In this document: one piece after another, positions 1-5,753 of the stretch
Layout of the letters: each line of letters opens with the position of its first letter
Numbering within the stretch: position 1 is the stretch's first letter
Source: an uncultured Mucispirillum sp.
GTDB lineage: Bacteria; Chrysiogenota; Deferribacteres; Deferribacterales; Mucispirillaceae
Direction: 5' to 3'
Length of the DNA: 6,949 bases
NCBI GenBank assembly: GCA_937890655.1
Contig: CALADT010000012.1
Coordinates: 1 to 6,949 of the forward strand
The notes under the pieces: model-generated
The model's database searches: none
What the model saw: only the letters and a program-made list of their open reading frames with translations
What the model was told of the DNA's origin: nothing
Translations under genes and position numbers: made by a program

Positions 1-431
1 CACCTATTTTTGGCATAACCCTTTTTAAAAATAAGTTGAAAAAGTCTGCTTTATTAATGCTTATATTAAATTTATTGTTATTATTAATAATAATCATGTT
101 TATAGTATTAAGTAATACATATGCTAATATGAACCATTATGGTTCTAATCCTGAAATTTACCAAACACCTTCTTTTTTAACACAAATATTTTATATGCTT
201 GATATTGATTATAGTGATATGGTTGAATTTTGTTTAACTTCATTTCTAGTTATATTTGTTGCCATATCAATTTTTGCTATTTATATAGGTATTTATGCAA
301 ACAAATGGATAGTAGAGGAGCTTGTATATAATAACTATAAAATTAAATATAGTAACACCGCTATAAAAAATAGGCTTATGAAAGACTGGGGTTTATCAGA
401 AAATGAATTTATATATTCAGAAATTAAATAA
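1..431 (+). CDS. 3' part of an unrecognised membrane protein (start lies left of the window)
   Basis: I do not recognise this protein. The reading frame is open from base 3 to the TAA at 429-431. The first possible start inside the window is a TTG at 36, which has no Shine-Dalgarno sequence before it, so the gene most likely begins upstream and is cut by the window edge. Counting from that TTG, residues about 5-26 form a very hydrophobic segment rich in Leu and Ile. A polar loop of about 35 residues follows (containing NMNHYGSNPEIYQ). A second hydrophobic segment spans about residues 63-88, and the rest is a charged, probably cytoplasmic tail ending in SEIK. This looks like the last two transmembrane helices of an integral membrane protein with a small C-terminal domain. 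A hairpin with a T-run follows directly. No function is assigned. Confidence 0.6.
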   Translation, partial: PIFGITLFKNKLKKSALLMLILNLLLLLIIIMFIVLSNTYANMNHYGSNPEIYQTPSFLTQIFYMLDIDYSDMVEFCLTSFLVIFVAISIFAIYIGIYANKWIVEELVYNNYKIKYSNTAIKNRLMKDWGLSENEFIYSEIK

Positions 432-436
432 ATAGT

Positions 437-464
437 AGGGGATAGTTATACTATACCTTTTTTT
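437..464 (+). terminator. Intrinsic terminator after the partial membrane gene
   Basis: A stem of AGGG/ATAGT paired with ACTAT/CC(TT), with one G-A mismatch, a TAT loop and a following run of seven T (458-464). It begins 5 bases past the stop codon at 431. The core closely resembles the terminator at 699-727 on the other strand. Confidence 0.6.
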
Positions 465-626
465 GATGTAACAATATAACTTATATCAAAAGTAGGGTAG
501 AGTAGTAAAGCGACTTAAAGAATATATTATTAAAAAAATTAAGTGTGAAAAAGTCATATATTTTATTTAAAAAGTATCATAAAAAATATAATTATTTTAA
601 AAAATACATAATGGTAGTTAATTAAA

Positions 627-670
627 ATTACTTATAATAATTTTATTAATAAATTATTATAAATTGTAAT
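627..670. repeat. AT-rich inverted repeat in the convergent spacer
   Basis: A perfect 12-base inverted repeat (632-643 with 651-662) has a 7-base loop. It is extended by a further 5 pairs (627-631 with 666-670) across a 3-base bulge. It lies in the 302-base gap between two convergent genes (432-733). The gap otherwise holds only the two terminators and a weak 9-pair hairpin at 463-489, and I see no gene in it. The repeat has no T-run on either side, so it is not an obvious terminator. Long AT palindromes can also arise by chance in DNA this AT-rich. Confidence 0.4.
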
Positions 671-698
671 AGAATTGAAATATTAAAGATAAGTATAT

Positions 699-727
699 AA
701 AAAAGGGGATAGTATGTAACTATCCCC
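699..727 (-). terminator. Intrinsic terminator after the cation exchanger
   Basis: Read on the minus strand, a perfect 9-pair stem GGGGATAGT/ACTATCCCC (727-719 with 713-705) encloses a 5-base loop. It is followed by six U (704-699). It starts 6 bases past the exchanger stop codon (736-734). Confidence 0.85.
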
Positions 728-733
728 ATATAT

Positions 734-1951
734 TTATGAATGTTTAAAACCTTTTATAATATCAATAAATCGTTTTGGATGTAGTATTACAATAATAATT
801 GTAAATAAAAAATATATTCCACTAAAGATTACAAGAACACTATCATGTGGAGATGAATTTTCCATAAATACAGGAATATATTGGTCATAAAACGGTGATA
901 AAAATTGTGCAGTAAAAAGTAATAATAAAGCAAAAGCTTCTTTTTTACCTGTAACAAGGCCAGCTACCAATGCTATTGCAAATGCAGATTGTGCTGCTGT
1001 TAATAAAAGTTCATGCATTTGAGTAATATCAAGAGGCATACTATTTGTAGAGCTTGAAGAAATACTATAAACAAGTGGTATCATACCTACTAAAAGTGTC
1101 CATTGGTTTAATTTAGATGAAATTAAACTACCTAAAGCAAGGCCAGCATTACCACGTAGTGCGAAAGTAATAGCAATAATAAACTCTGGTGCTTCTGAAG
1201 CAATAGGTGCTAACCATTGAACTAATAAAAATTCATTTATTCCAAGCATTGTTCCGCTTGCTACTAAACTTGTGCTAAAAAGTTCTGCATCTGCAAATAT
1301 TACAATAGCAGAAAGTATAAAAATACCCCATGTAACTTGTAGTCTTCTATTTTTTGGTAAATCTGCAATAGCTTTTGCAGGGCCTTCAATTTCTTCATCT
1401 GCAACAGGTTTTCTGATAATAATAGAAATATACCATACAAAAATACCAAGTAAAACAACTGTATCAAATAAATTTAAACTGTTTTTTAATGGAATAGTAA
1501 TAGCATATAATGTAGCTATCATTAAAAAGAATAATTCAGTTTTATGTGTAGATTCTAAAACAACTTTTTTTCTAAATTTAAATGCAAAAATTAAAATAAT
1601 AACAGACCAGCCTATACCAATTAAAAGCCTATTTGCTCCTGTCATATTGGCAATAGCATAATGAACATAATCTCCTTCGGGGTGTTTACCTGCCATCCAT
1701 GTAAAATACATATCAACAGCATATTCCGGTAAAACGGCAATTAATGCTACAAGAGCAACAGCAACAGACTGTGGTATATCAAGCTGTATAACTTCACATG
1801 CCCATGTTAATAAAAATGATGCAGAAAAAATTGCAATAGCAGTAATCAATGCAGTATATATAGGGTTGCTAAATTCATAACCTAGTAAACGTAATGAAAG
1901 ACCCGGAAGGGTTGCAAGTGCTGCTAATATTATTGGCATACCTTTTTTCAT
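734..1951 (-). CDS. CaCA-family cation exchanger (Na+/Ca2+ exchanger-like), riboswitch-controlled
   Basis: A polytopic inner-membrane protein of 405 residues with about ten hydrophobic segments and two diverged alpha-repeats, as in the Ca2+:cation antiporter family. Repeat 1 contains AVLPEYAVD (Glu76) followed by ANMTGANR (Asn102-Arg108). Repeat 2 contains ASEAPEFII (Glu256) followed by GSLISSKLNQWTLLVG. These correspond to the family's GTS-PE and GNxxGSN ion-binding motifs, with the two glutamates kept and the GTS part altered. A cytoplasmic loop between the halves (about residues 180-205, charged, EEIEGPAKAIADLPKNRR) is typical. The ATG at 1951 has an AGGAG site at 1963-1959. A manganese-type riboswitch lies directly upstream and an intrinsic terminator directly downstream. 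The exchanged ion is inferred: the family transports Ca2+ against Na+ or H+, and the riboswitch points to Mn2+ efflux. The family is clear but the substrate is not. Confidence 0.88.
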   Translation of the reverse strand: MKKGMPIILAALATLPGLSLRLLGYEFSNPIYTALITAIAIFSASFLLTWACEVIQLDIPQSVAVALVALIAVLPEYAVDMYFTWMAGKHPEGDYVHYAIANMTGANRLLIGIGWSVIILIFAFKFRKKVVLESTHKTELFFLMIATLYAITIPLKNSLNLFDTVVLLGIFVWYISIIIRKPVADEEIEGPAKAIADLPKNRRLQVTWGIFILSAIVIFADAELFSTSLVASGTMLGINEFLLVQWLAPIASEAPEFIIAITFALRGNAGLALGSLISSKLNQWTLLVGMIPLVYSISSSSTNSMPLDITQMHELLLTAAQSAFAIALVAGLVTGKKEAFALLLLFTAQFLSPFYDQYIPVFMENSSPHDSVLVIFSGIYFLFTIIIVILHPKRFIDIIKGFKHS

Positions 1952-1979
1952 ATAATATCTCCTTAATAATTTTTAGTAT

Positions 1980-2014
1980 AAAAAAAGACCTACGGCATTA
2001 ATATGCCGAAGGTC
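1980..2014 (-). terminator. Riboswitch expression-platform terminator
   Basis: On the minus strand, GACCUUCGGCAU (2014-2003) pairs with AUGCCGUAGGUC (1998-1987) with a single U-U mismatch and a 4-base loop. Seven U follow (1986-1980). The 5' arm contains CCUUC (2012-2008), the same bases that close helix P1 of the aptamer by pairing with GAAGG (2111-2107). P1 and the terminator are therefore mutually exclusive. Ligand-stabilised P1 would let transcription into the exchanger gene proceed, the known mechanism for many members of this class. Confidence 0.88.
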
Positions 2015-2113
2015 TTGCCAATGATTAATTCCTAACCAACGATAAAGCCAGTGTTATATTACTACAACACGAGATTGTTGACTTTACCCAAAAAGAGGGC
2101 TACTCCCCTTCAA
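2003..2113 (-). promoter_or_regulatory. yybP-ykoY manganese riboswitch (aptamer)
   Basis: Read on the minus strand, the leader of the exchanger gene matches the yybP-ykoY class. It has the 5' block GAAGGGGAGUAGCCC, then a P2 loop closing on GGGUAAAGUC. The AAAGUC/GGCUUU helix follows with the internal CUCG motif and a GUGUU/AACAC hairpin, then a GGUUA/UAAUC arm. The 3' block is UUGGCAAGACCUUCGGC. P1 forms between GAAGG (2111-2107) and CCUUC (2012-2008). This class is established as a Mn2+ sensor that normally activates metal-export genes such as MntP, TerC-like and P-type ATPase genes and cation exchangers. Recognition is by eye from consensus and architecture, with no covariance search run. 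The match at both conserved blocks, together with an overlapping terminator and a cation exchanger downstream, makes the call strong. Confidence 0.92.
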
Positions 2114-2120
2114 ATTTTAC

Positions 2121-2148
2121 AATATATAATATATGTTTAATAAATAAA
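2121..2148 (-). promoter_or_regulatory. Possible promoter for the riboswitch-exchanger transcript
   Basis: On the minus strand a weak -35 TTTATT (2148-2143) and a -10 TATATT (2126-2121) are separated by 16 bases. They would place the start at about 2114, just before helix P1. The region is so AT-rich that chance matches are likely. The only alternative seen is read-through from rpsT, whose stop is 2161-2159 and after which I see no terminator. Confidence 0.35.
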
Positions 2149-2158
2149 CCTATATAAC

Positions 2159-2428
2159 TTATTTAGCTGCCTGTGCTTTATTGTATCTAACAGTAAGACG
2201 AGAAACTTTACGAGCTGCTTGATTTTTATGAATAGCACCTTTTTTAGCAGTTTTGTAAATAACTTTTACTGCTTGTTTTAATAAAGCCTCAGTATTATCA
2301 GCACCTGATTCTAAAGCAGTCATATATTTTTTAATATATGTTTTCATAGCTGATTTATTAGATTTGTTTATCAGTCTTCTTTTTTCTGACTGACGGATAC
2401 GTTTTAAAGCCGACAAAGTATGTGCCAC
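2159..2428 (-). CDS. rpsT: 30S ribosomal protein S20 (bS20)
   Basis: A small, very basic 89-residue protein that binds 16S rRNA during 30S assembly. The N-terminal signature is typical of S20: HTLSALKRIRQSEKRRLINKS, with Lys/Arg-rich helices throughout, and the C-terminal block AIHKNQAARKVSRLTVRYNKA is equally characteristic. The length matches the family (about 85-90 residues). The start is GTG (2428-2426), supported by a GAGGTG Shine-Dalgarno at 2439-2434 and by alignment of MAHTLSALK with the usual MA-x-x-SALKR start. No ATG upstream would fit. A consensus-like promoter lies 40 bases upstream. The next element on this strand is the manganese riboswitch, with no terminator between, so some transcripts may run into it. 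The identity is secure. Confidence 0.97.
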   Translation of the reverse strand: MAHTLSALKRIRQSEKRRLINKSNKSAMKTYIKKYMTALESGADNTEALLKQAVKVIYKTAKKGAIHKNQAARKVSRLTVRYNKAQAAK

Positions 2429-2467
2429 GCTAACACCTCAATATTTTAATTATAAATGTAGATTGGT

Positions 2468-2496
2468 AATGTAGCAAAGTTTATATGATTTGTCAA
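2468..2496 (-). promoter_or_regulatory. Sigma70-type promoter of rpsT
   Basis: On the minus strand, a perfect -35 TTGACA (2496-2491), a 17-base spacer and a -10 TACATT (2473-2468). Transcription would start near 2461, giving a leader of about 33 bases before the GTG start at 2428. The promoter is divergent from the one at 2621-2652. Confidence 0.8.
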
Positions 2497-2620
2497 GTAA
2501 ATATTATTATTTTTATTAAAAAAAATATAAATAAAATATTCTTTTAATCATTAGTGAGTTATATAATTATTTTGTTTATAAATTCATATAAATTTAAAAA
2601 AAATTACTTTTTTTTCTTTA

Positions 2621-2652
2621 TTGACATTATGTATTATTGTTATTAATATAAT
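2621..2652 (+). promoter_or_regulatory. Sigma70-type promoter of the signal-peptide protein gene
   Basis: A perfect -35 TTGACA at 2621-2626. The -10 is either TAATAT at 2644-2649 (17-base spacer) or TATAAT at 2647-2652 (20-base spacer). It lies about 30-60 bases upstream of the ATG at 2683. It may also drive the two Fe-S-related genes downstream, since no separate promoter is evident in the 41-base gap before them. Confidence 0.65.
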
Positions 2653-2682
2653 AAAATAGTATTAGCAATAGTGGAGGGTATT

Positions 2683-3240
2683 ATGAAAAAATTATTATTT
2701 TTAATGATATTTCTTTTTGTGTCACTACATTCTTATTCTGCTGATTTATTATTTGGTGGTGGCGTTGCATTAACAAGTAATAAAAGTGGTGGTTTTGGAG
2801 AAGTGGGTGTTACAATGTATAAAAATTCATCTTTTCAACTTCGTAATATTATTTCAATAAATGGTTATGGTATCAATAGTGGCTTTAGCTCAAAAGATAG
2901 TATTCCACTTGGTTATTTTGGTTTTACTGAAAAAATAACATTTGGTCTTTCAAATGATTATATTTTAAATAGTAATTCTTTTGTAATACCCTATGGTTTT
3001 ATTGCAGGTAATTTTTCTTTTATTGGTTCAAAAGATAATCAGTTTTTTGAAGCACCTTATTCCTATGATATATATGCTGGTTTTGGTGCTGATATATATA
3101 GTTTTAAAAATACAGCGTTATTTATTGAAGCCTATGGTGGATATGAGGCATTTACATGTAATGTTGCTTATTTTGGTAATAAAATTGGCGTAGGTTATGC
3201 TGGTGTTAATGTTGGCATACGAGGTTTTTTAAATAAGTAA
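2683..3240 (+). CDS. Small secreted protein, probable outer-membrane beta-barrel
   Basis: I do not recognise a named family. The 185-residue product starts with a clear Sec signal peptide, MKKLLFLMIFLFVSLHSYSA, with probable cleavage after SYSA (residue 20). The mature part is rich in Gly, Phe, Tyr and Ser and alternates hydrophobic and polar residues (LLFGGGVALTSN, FGEVGVTMYKNSSFQLRNI, GAGFGADIYSF-like stretches, AGVNVGIRGF). This is what short antiparallel strands of an outer-membrane barrel look like. The chain ends in GIRGFLNK, near an aromatic barrel-end signature but not a textbook one. I chose the ATG at 2683 because GGAGG (2673-2677) sits 5 bases before it; the in-frame GTG at 2671 overlaps that site. 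The next gene begins 41 bases downstream in the same direction. The topology is inferred from composition only. Confidence 0.65.
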   Translation: MKKLLFLMIFLFVSLHSYSADLLFGGGVALTSNKSGGFGEVGVTMYKNSSFQLRNIISINGYGINSGFSSKDSIPLGYFGFTEKITFGLSNDYILNSNSFVIPYGFIAGNFSFIGSKDNQFFEAPYSYDIYAGFGADIYSFKNTALFIEAYGGYEAFTCNVAYFGNKIGVGYAGVNVGIRGFLNK

Positions 3241-3281
3241 TTGCATAAAAATATATTGCAAAAAATTAGGGAGGTAGCAAT

Positions 3282-3974
3282 ATGATTTATTCTACTGAAG
3301 TAGAACATATGTGCCCAATCACAAAAGGTGCGTATCATGGTCCTGCACCTATACCACAAGAAGGCAGATGGGTTCAGGCAAAAGAAGTAAAAGATATTAG
3401 TGGTCTTACTCACGGTGTAGGTTGGTGTGCTCCACAACAAGGTGCTTGTAAATTAACATTAAATGTTAAAAATGGTATTATTGAGGAAGCACTTGTTGAA
3501 ACACTTGGTTGTTCCGGTATGACTCACTCTGCTGCAATGGCATCTGAAATATTACCAGGAAAAACAATACTAGAAGCATTAAATACTGATTTAGTATGTG
3601 ATGCTATTAATGTTGCTATGCGTGAACTGTTTTTACAAATAGTATATGGTAGAACTCAGACTGCTTTTTCTGAAGGTGGTCTTCCAATAGGTGCTAGTTT
3701 AGAAGATTTAGGGAAAGGGTTAAGAAGCCAAGTAGGAACCATGTTTGGAACAAAAGCAAAAGGTGCTAGATATTTAGAAATGGCAGAAGGGTATATAACT
3801 CGTATTGCAGTAGATGAAGATAATGAAATCATAGGTTATGAATTTATTAATCTTGGTAAAATGATGGACGCAATTAAAAAAGGTACTCCTGCAGAAGACG
3901 CTTTAAATGGTGCAAAAGGCGTTTATGGTAGATTTAACGATGCGGCAAAATATATTGACCCGCGTCATGAATAA
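3282..3974 (+). CDS. IscU/NifU-like iron-sulfur scaffold protein
   Basis: A 230-residue protein related to the NifU N-terminal/IscU scaffold fold. The segment ETLGCSGMTHSAAMASEIL followed by GKTILEALN (residues 73-101) parallels the second-cysteine block of IscU (TFGCGSAIASSS, then GKTLDEAL). Cys77 is the counterpart of that ligand. Other cysteines are Cys11 (HMCPITKG), Cys49 and Cys56 (GWCAPQQGAC) and Cys106 (LVCDAIN). The spacing differs from canonical IscU, and the protein is much longer than the usual 125-130 residues, with an added C-terminal region (about 145-230). It is therefore a divergent relative, not housekeeping IscU. AGGGAGG at 3268-3274 serves the ATG at 3282. The GGGtGRT gene follows after 16 bases, which is a recurrent pairing as far as I recall. 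Its role in cluster building or sensing is inferred from family resemblance only. Confidence 0.82.
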   Translation: MIYSTEVEHMCPITKGAYHGPAPIPQEGRWVQAKEVKDISGLTHGVGWCAPQQGACKLTLNVKNGIIEEALVETLGCSGMTHSAAMASEILPGKTILEALNTDLVCDAINVAMRELFLQIVYGRTQTAFSEGGLPIGASLEDLGKGLRSQVGTMFGTKAKGARYLEMAEGYITRIAVDEDNEIIGYEFINLGKMMDAIKKGTPAEDALNGAKGVYGRFNDAAKYIDPRHE

Positions 3975-3990
3975 TTAAAGGAGTAATAAA

Positions 3991-4989
3991 ATGGCGTTAT
4001 TTGAAAGTTATGAAAGACGAATAGATAAAGTTAATGCAACATTAAAAGAATATGGTATTTCAAATTGTGAAGAAGCTCTTGAAATATGCAAAAATAAAGG
4101 CTTTAATCCATATGAAATGGTAAAAGAAATACAGCCAATCGCCTTTGAAAATGCTTGCTGGGCTTATACATGTGGTGCTGCTATTGCTATTAAAAAAGGT
4201 ATAAATACAGCAGCAGAAGTAGCAGAAAATATAGGTATTGGGTTACAGGCTTTTTGTATTCCTGGTTCTGTTGCAGAAGATAGAAAGGTGGGAATAGGGC
4301 ATGGTAATTTAGGTGCTATGCTTTTAAGAGATGAAACTCAATGTTTTGCATTTTTAGCAGGCCATGAATCCTTTGCAGCAGCAGAAGGGGCAATAGGTAT
4401 TGTTAAAAACGCTAATAAAGCAAGAAAAACTCCTTTAAGAGTAATACTTAATGGTCTTGGAAAAGATGCAGCACAAATTATTTCAAGAATTAATGGTTTT
4501 ACTTATGTTCAAACTCAATTTGATTATGCAACAGGTGAAATAAAAGTTGTAAAAGAAAAAGCATATTCAAAAGGAGAAAGAGCTAATGTTCGTTGTTATG
4601 GTGCTGATGATGTTAGAGAAGGTGTTGCTATAATGCATTTAGAAAAAGTAGATGTATCTATTACTGGTAATTCTACTAACCCAACACGTTTTCAACATCC
4701 TGTTGCAGGAACATATAAAAAAGAATGTTTTGAACAAAACAAAAAATATTTTTCAGTGGCTTCAGGTGGTGGCACAGGTAGAACACTTCACCCTGATAAT
4801 ATGGGTGCAGGCCCTGCATCATACGGTATGACAGATACTATGGGTAGAATGCATTCTGATGCACAGTTTGCAGGTTCATCTTCAGTTCCTGCTCATGTGG
4901 AAATGATGGGGTTTTTAGGTATGGGTAATAACCCTATGGTTGGTGCTACTGTGGCAGTAGCTGTTGCAACAGCACAGGCTATGAAATAA
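3991..4989 (+). CDS. GGGtGRT-family protein (function unknown)
   Basis: A 332-residue, probably cytoplasmic protein of the family named for its motif, present here as GGGTGRT at residues 259-265 and followed by LHPDNMGAGPASYGMTDTMGR. Further conserved-looking blocks are AFENACWAYTCGAAIAIKKG (51-70, Cys56 and Cys61), FCIPGSVAEDRKVGIGHGNL (88-107, Cys89, His104) and FQHPVAGTYKKECFEQNKKY before the motif. The C-terminus is small-residue-rich (GNNPMVGATVAVAVATAQA). The length equals the family's usual size of about 330 residues. No signal peptide or membrane helix is seen. AAAGGAG at 3977-3983 serves the ATG. The gene follows the IscU-like gene by 16 bases and ends in a strong terminator, so the two form one transcription unit. 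The glycine-rich motif and conserved Cys/His suggest cofactor or nucleotide handling, but this is unproven. Confidence 0.88.
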   Translation: MALFESYERRIDKVNATLKEYGISNCEEALEICKNKGFNPYEMVKEIQPIAFENACWAYTCGAAIAIKKGINTAAEVAENIGIGLQAFCIPGSVAEDRKVGIGHGNLGAMLLRDETQCFAFLAGHESFAAAEGAIGIVKNANKARKTPLRVILNGLGKDAAQIISRINGFTYVQTQFDYATGEIKVVKEKAYSKGERANVRCYGADDVREGVAIMHLEKVDVSITGNSTNPTRFQHPVAGTYKKECFEQNKKYFSVASGGGTGRTLHPDNMGAGPASYGMTDTMGRMHSDAQFAGSSSVPAHVEMMGFLGMGNNPMVGATVAVAVATAQAMK

Positions 4990-5032
4990 TATCATATTAA
5001 ATTATAAAAAAATCAGATATATGATAACATAA

Positions 5033-5067
5033 ACCCCATTTATTGTATAAATAAATGGGGTATTTTT
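5033..5067 (+). terminator. Intrinsic terminator of the scaffold-GGGtGRT operon
   Basis: A perfect 12-pair stem (5033-5044 with 5050-5061, CCCC at its base) with a 5-base loop, followed by ATTTTT (5062-5067). A second, weaker 8-pair hairpin (4990-4997 with 5019-5026) lies between it and the stop codon. On the minus strand the stem is followed by only three T, so it is a poor terminator for the converging dha remnants. Confidence 0.9.
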
Positions 5068-5094
5068 ATGACTTAGCAAGTTATATTCTATATG

Positions 5095-5741
5095 CTATTT
5101 TATTGAAGATAATATGACATTTATTAATTCTTCAATTTGGTATGACATTGTAATAGCTCCATAGTATAAATTCCTACACCTTTATTTGTTTGATAAGATG
5201 CTTTCCCTTTAACAGCTTCCATATCTTTTGTATTTTCTGCCCCTAAAATTGCCTGTTCTTTAACGTTATTTAATACAGAAATAATATCGCTATTATTTAT
5301 ATTATCATTTAGTGCAGTATATGCAGTAAATAAAGAATCAAGCATAGTTTTATCTCCAGGCTTACATTTACCTCTACTCATTATAGAATCTACTTCTGCC
5401 TTAAAAATATCATTTAGAAGTGATATATTTATAAATTCTTTACTATGAACAAGTTTTGCAGCAGCAATATATGCTCCACCATATAAAACACCTAATGAAC
5501 CACCTATACCAGACATTAAAGTCATACCAATTTTTTTAAACATATCTTCAAAGGAGGATAATGTTTCTAATTCATTAGATATTTATATAAGCTTTTCAAA
5601 GCCCATATTTCTATTTACTCAATGGTCGCCATCTCCTGTAACAGAATCAAGCTCTGTTATGTAATCTTTAGCACTATTAATTCTATTATAGGCATTTTTT
5701 ATATATACTACATAATCTTTTGGAAAAAGTTTAAAGTCCAT
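5095..5741 (-). pseudogene. dhaL: Broken dhaL (dihydroxyacetone kinase, ADP-binding subunit)
   Basis: DhaL holds the nucleotide of the PTS-dependent dihydroxyacetone kinase, or forms the C-terminal kinase domain in ATP-dependent forms. The remnant reads from an ATG at 5741 (GGAG at 5754-5751) through ELDSVTGDGDH, the Mg-binding aspartate block. It is then stopped by TGA (5621-5619) where the family has Gly, and again by TAA (5585-5583). It continues in the same frame with MFKKIGMTLMSG, ISLLNDIFKAEVDSIMSRGK and KPGDKTMLDSL, all typical of DhaL, up to GKASYQTNKGVG. Near 5171 a one-base loss shifts the frame. The true C-terminus (GAITMSYQIEELI...) continues in another frame to a TAG at 5097-5095. 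The usual HxDPG block is degraded there to LYYG, and SGP in the GG loop reads SLGV. Repaired length is about 215 residues, as expected for DhaL. The longest surviving frame (5543-5124) is not a functional gene. Confidence 0.9.
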
Positions 5742-5753
5742 AACTAATTACTC

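Noticed and set aside
1272..1661. 129-codon open frame on the plus strand
   Set aside because: It lies antisense within the exchanger gene, whose membrane-protein sequence and motifs are clear. The plus-strand translation has no recognisable family and no convincing ribosome site.
2671..2682. GTG at 2671 as the start of the secreted protein
   Set aside because: It overlaps the GGAGG ribosome site. The ATG at 2683 has ideal spacing and begins a textbook signal peptide.
2993..3193. 66-codon plus-strand frame inside the signal-peptide protein gene
   Set aside because: An out-of-frame shadow of the secreted protein gene. Its hydrophobic look comes from T-rich codons read in another phase.
3241..3261. 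TTGCA...TGCAA inverted repeat before the Fe-S scaffold gene as an operator
   Set aside because: Only five pairs around an 11-base AT-rich loop, with no promoter elements next to it; too weak to support.
3195..3440. 81-codon minus-strand frame
   Set aside because: It spans the end of one plus-strand gene and the start of the Fe-S scaffold gene, has no Shine-Dalgarno support and looks like no known protein.
5124..5543. Intact small gene starting MFKKIGMTLM
   Set aside because: It is the middle of dhaL. The N-terminal metal-binding block lies in frame upstream behind two stop codons, and the true C-terminus is in another frame.
5583..5621. Recoding of UGA (as Gly, Trp or selenocysteine) in dhaL
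   Set aside because: A TAA follows in the same frame, other frameshifts exist in dhaK and dhaL, and the intact genes in the window contain no in-frame TGA. Decay is the simpler reading.
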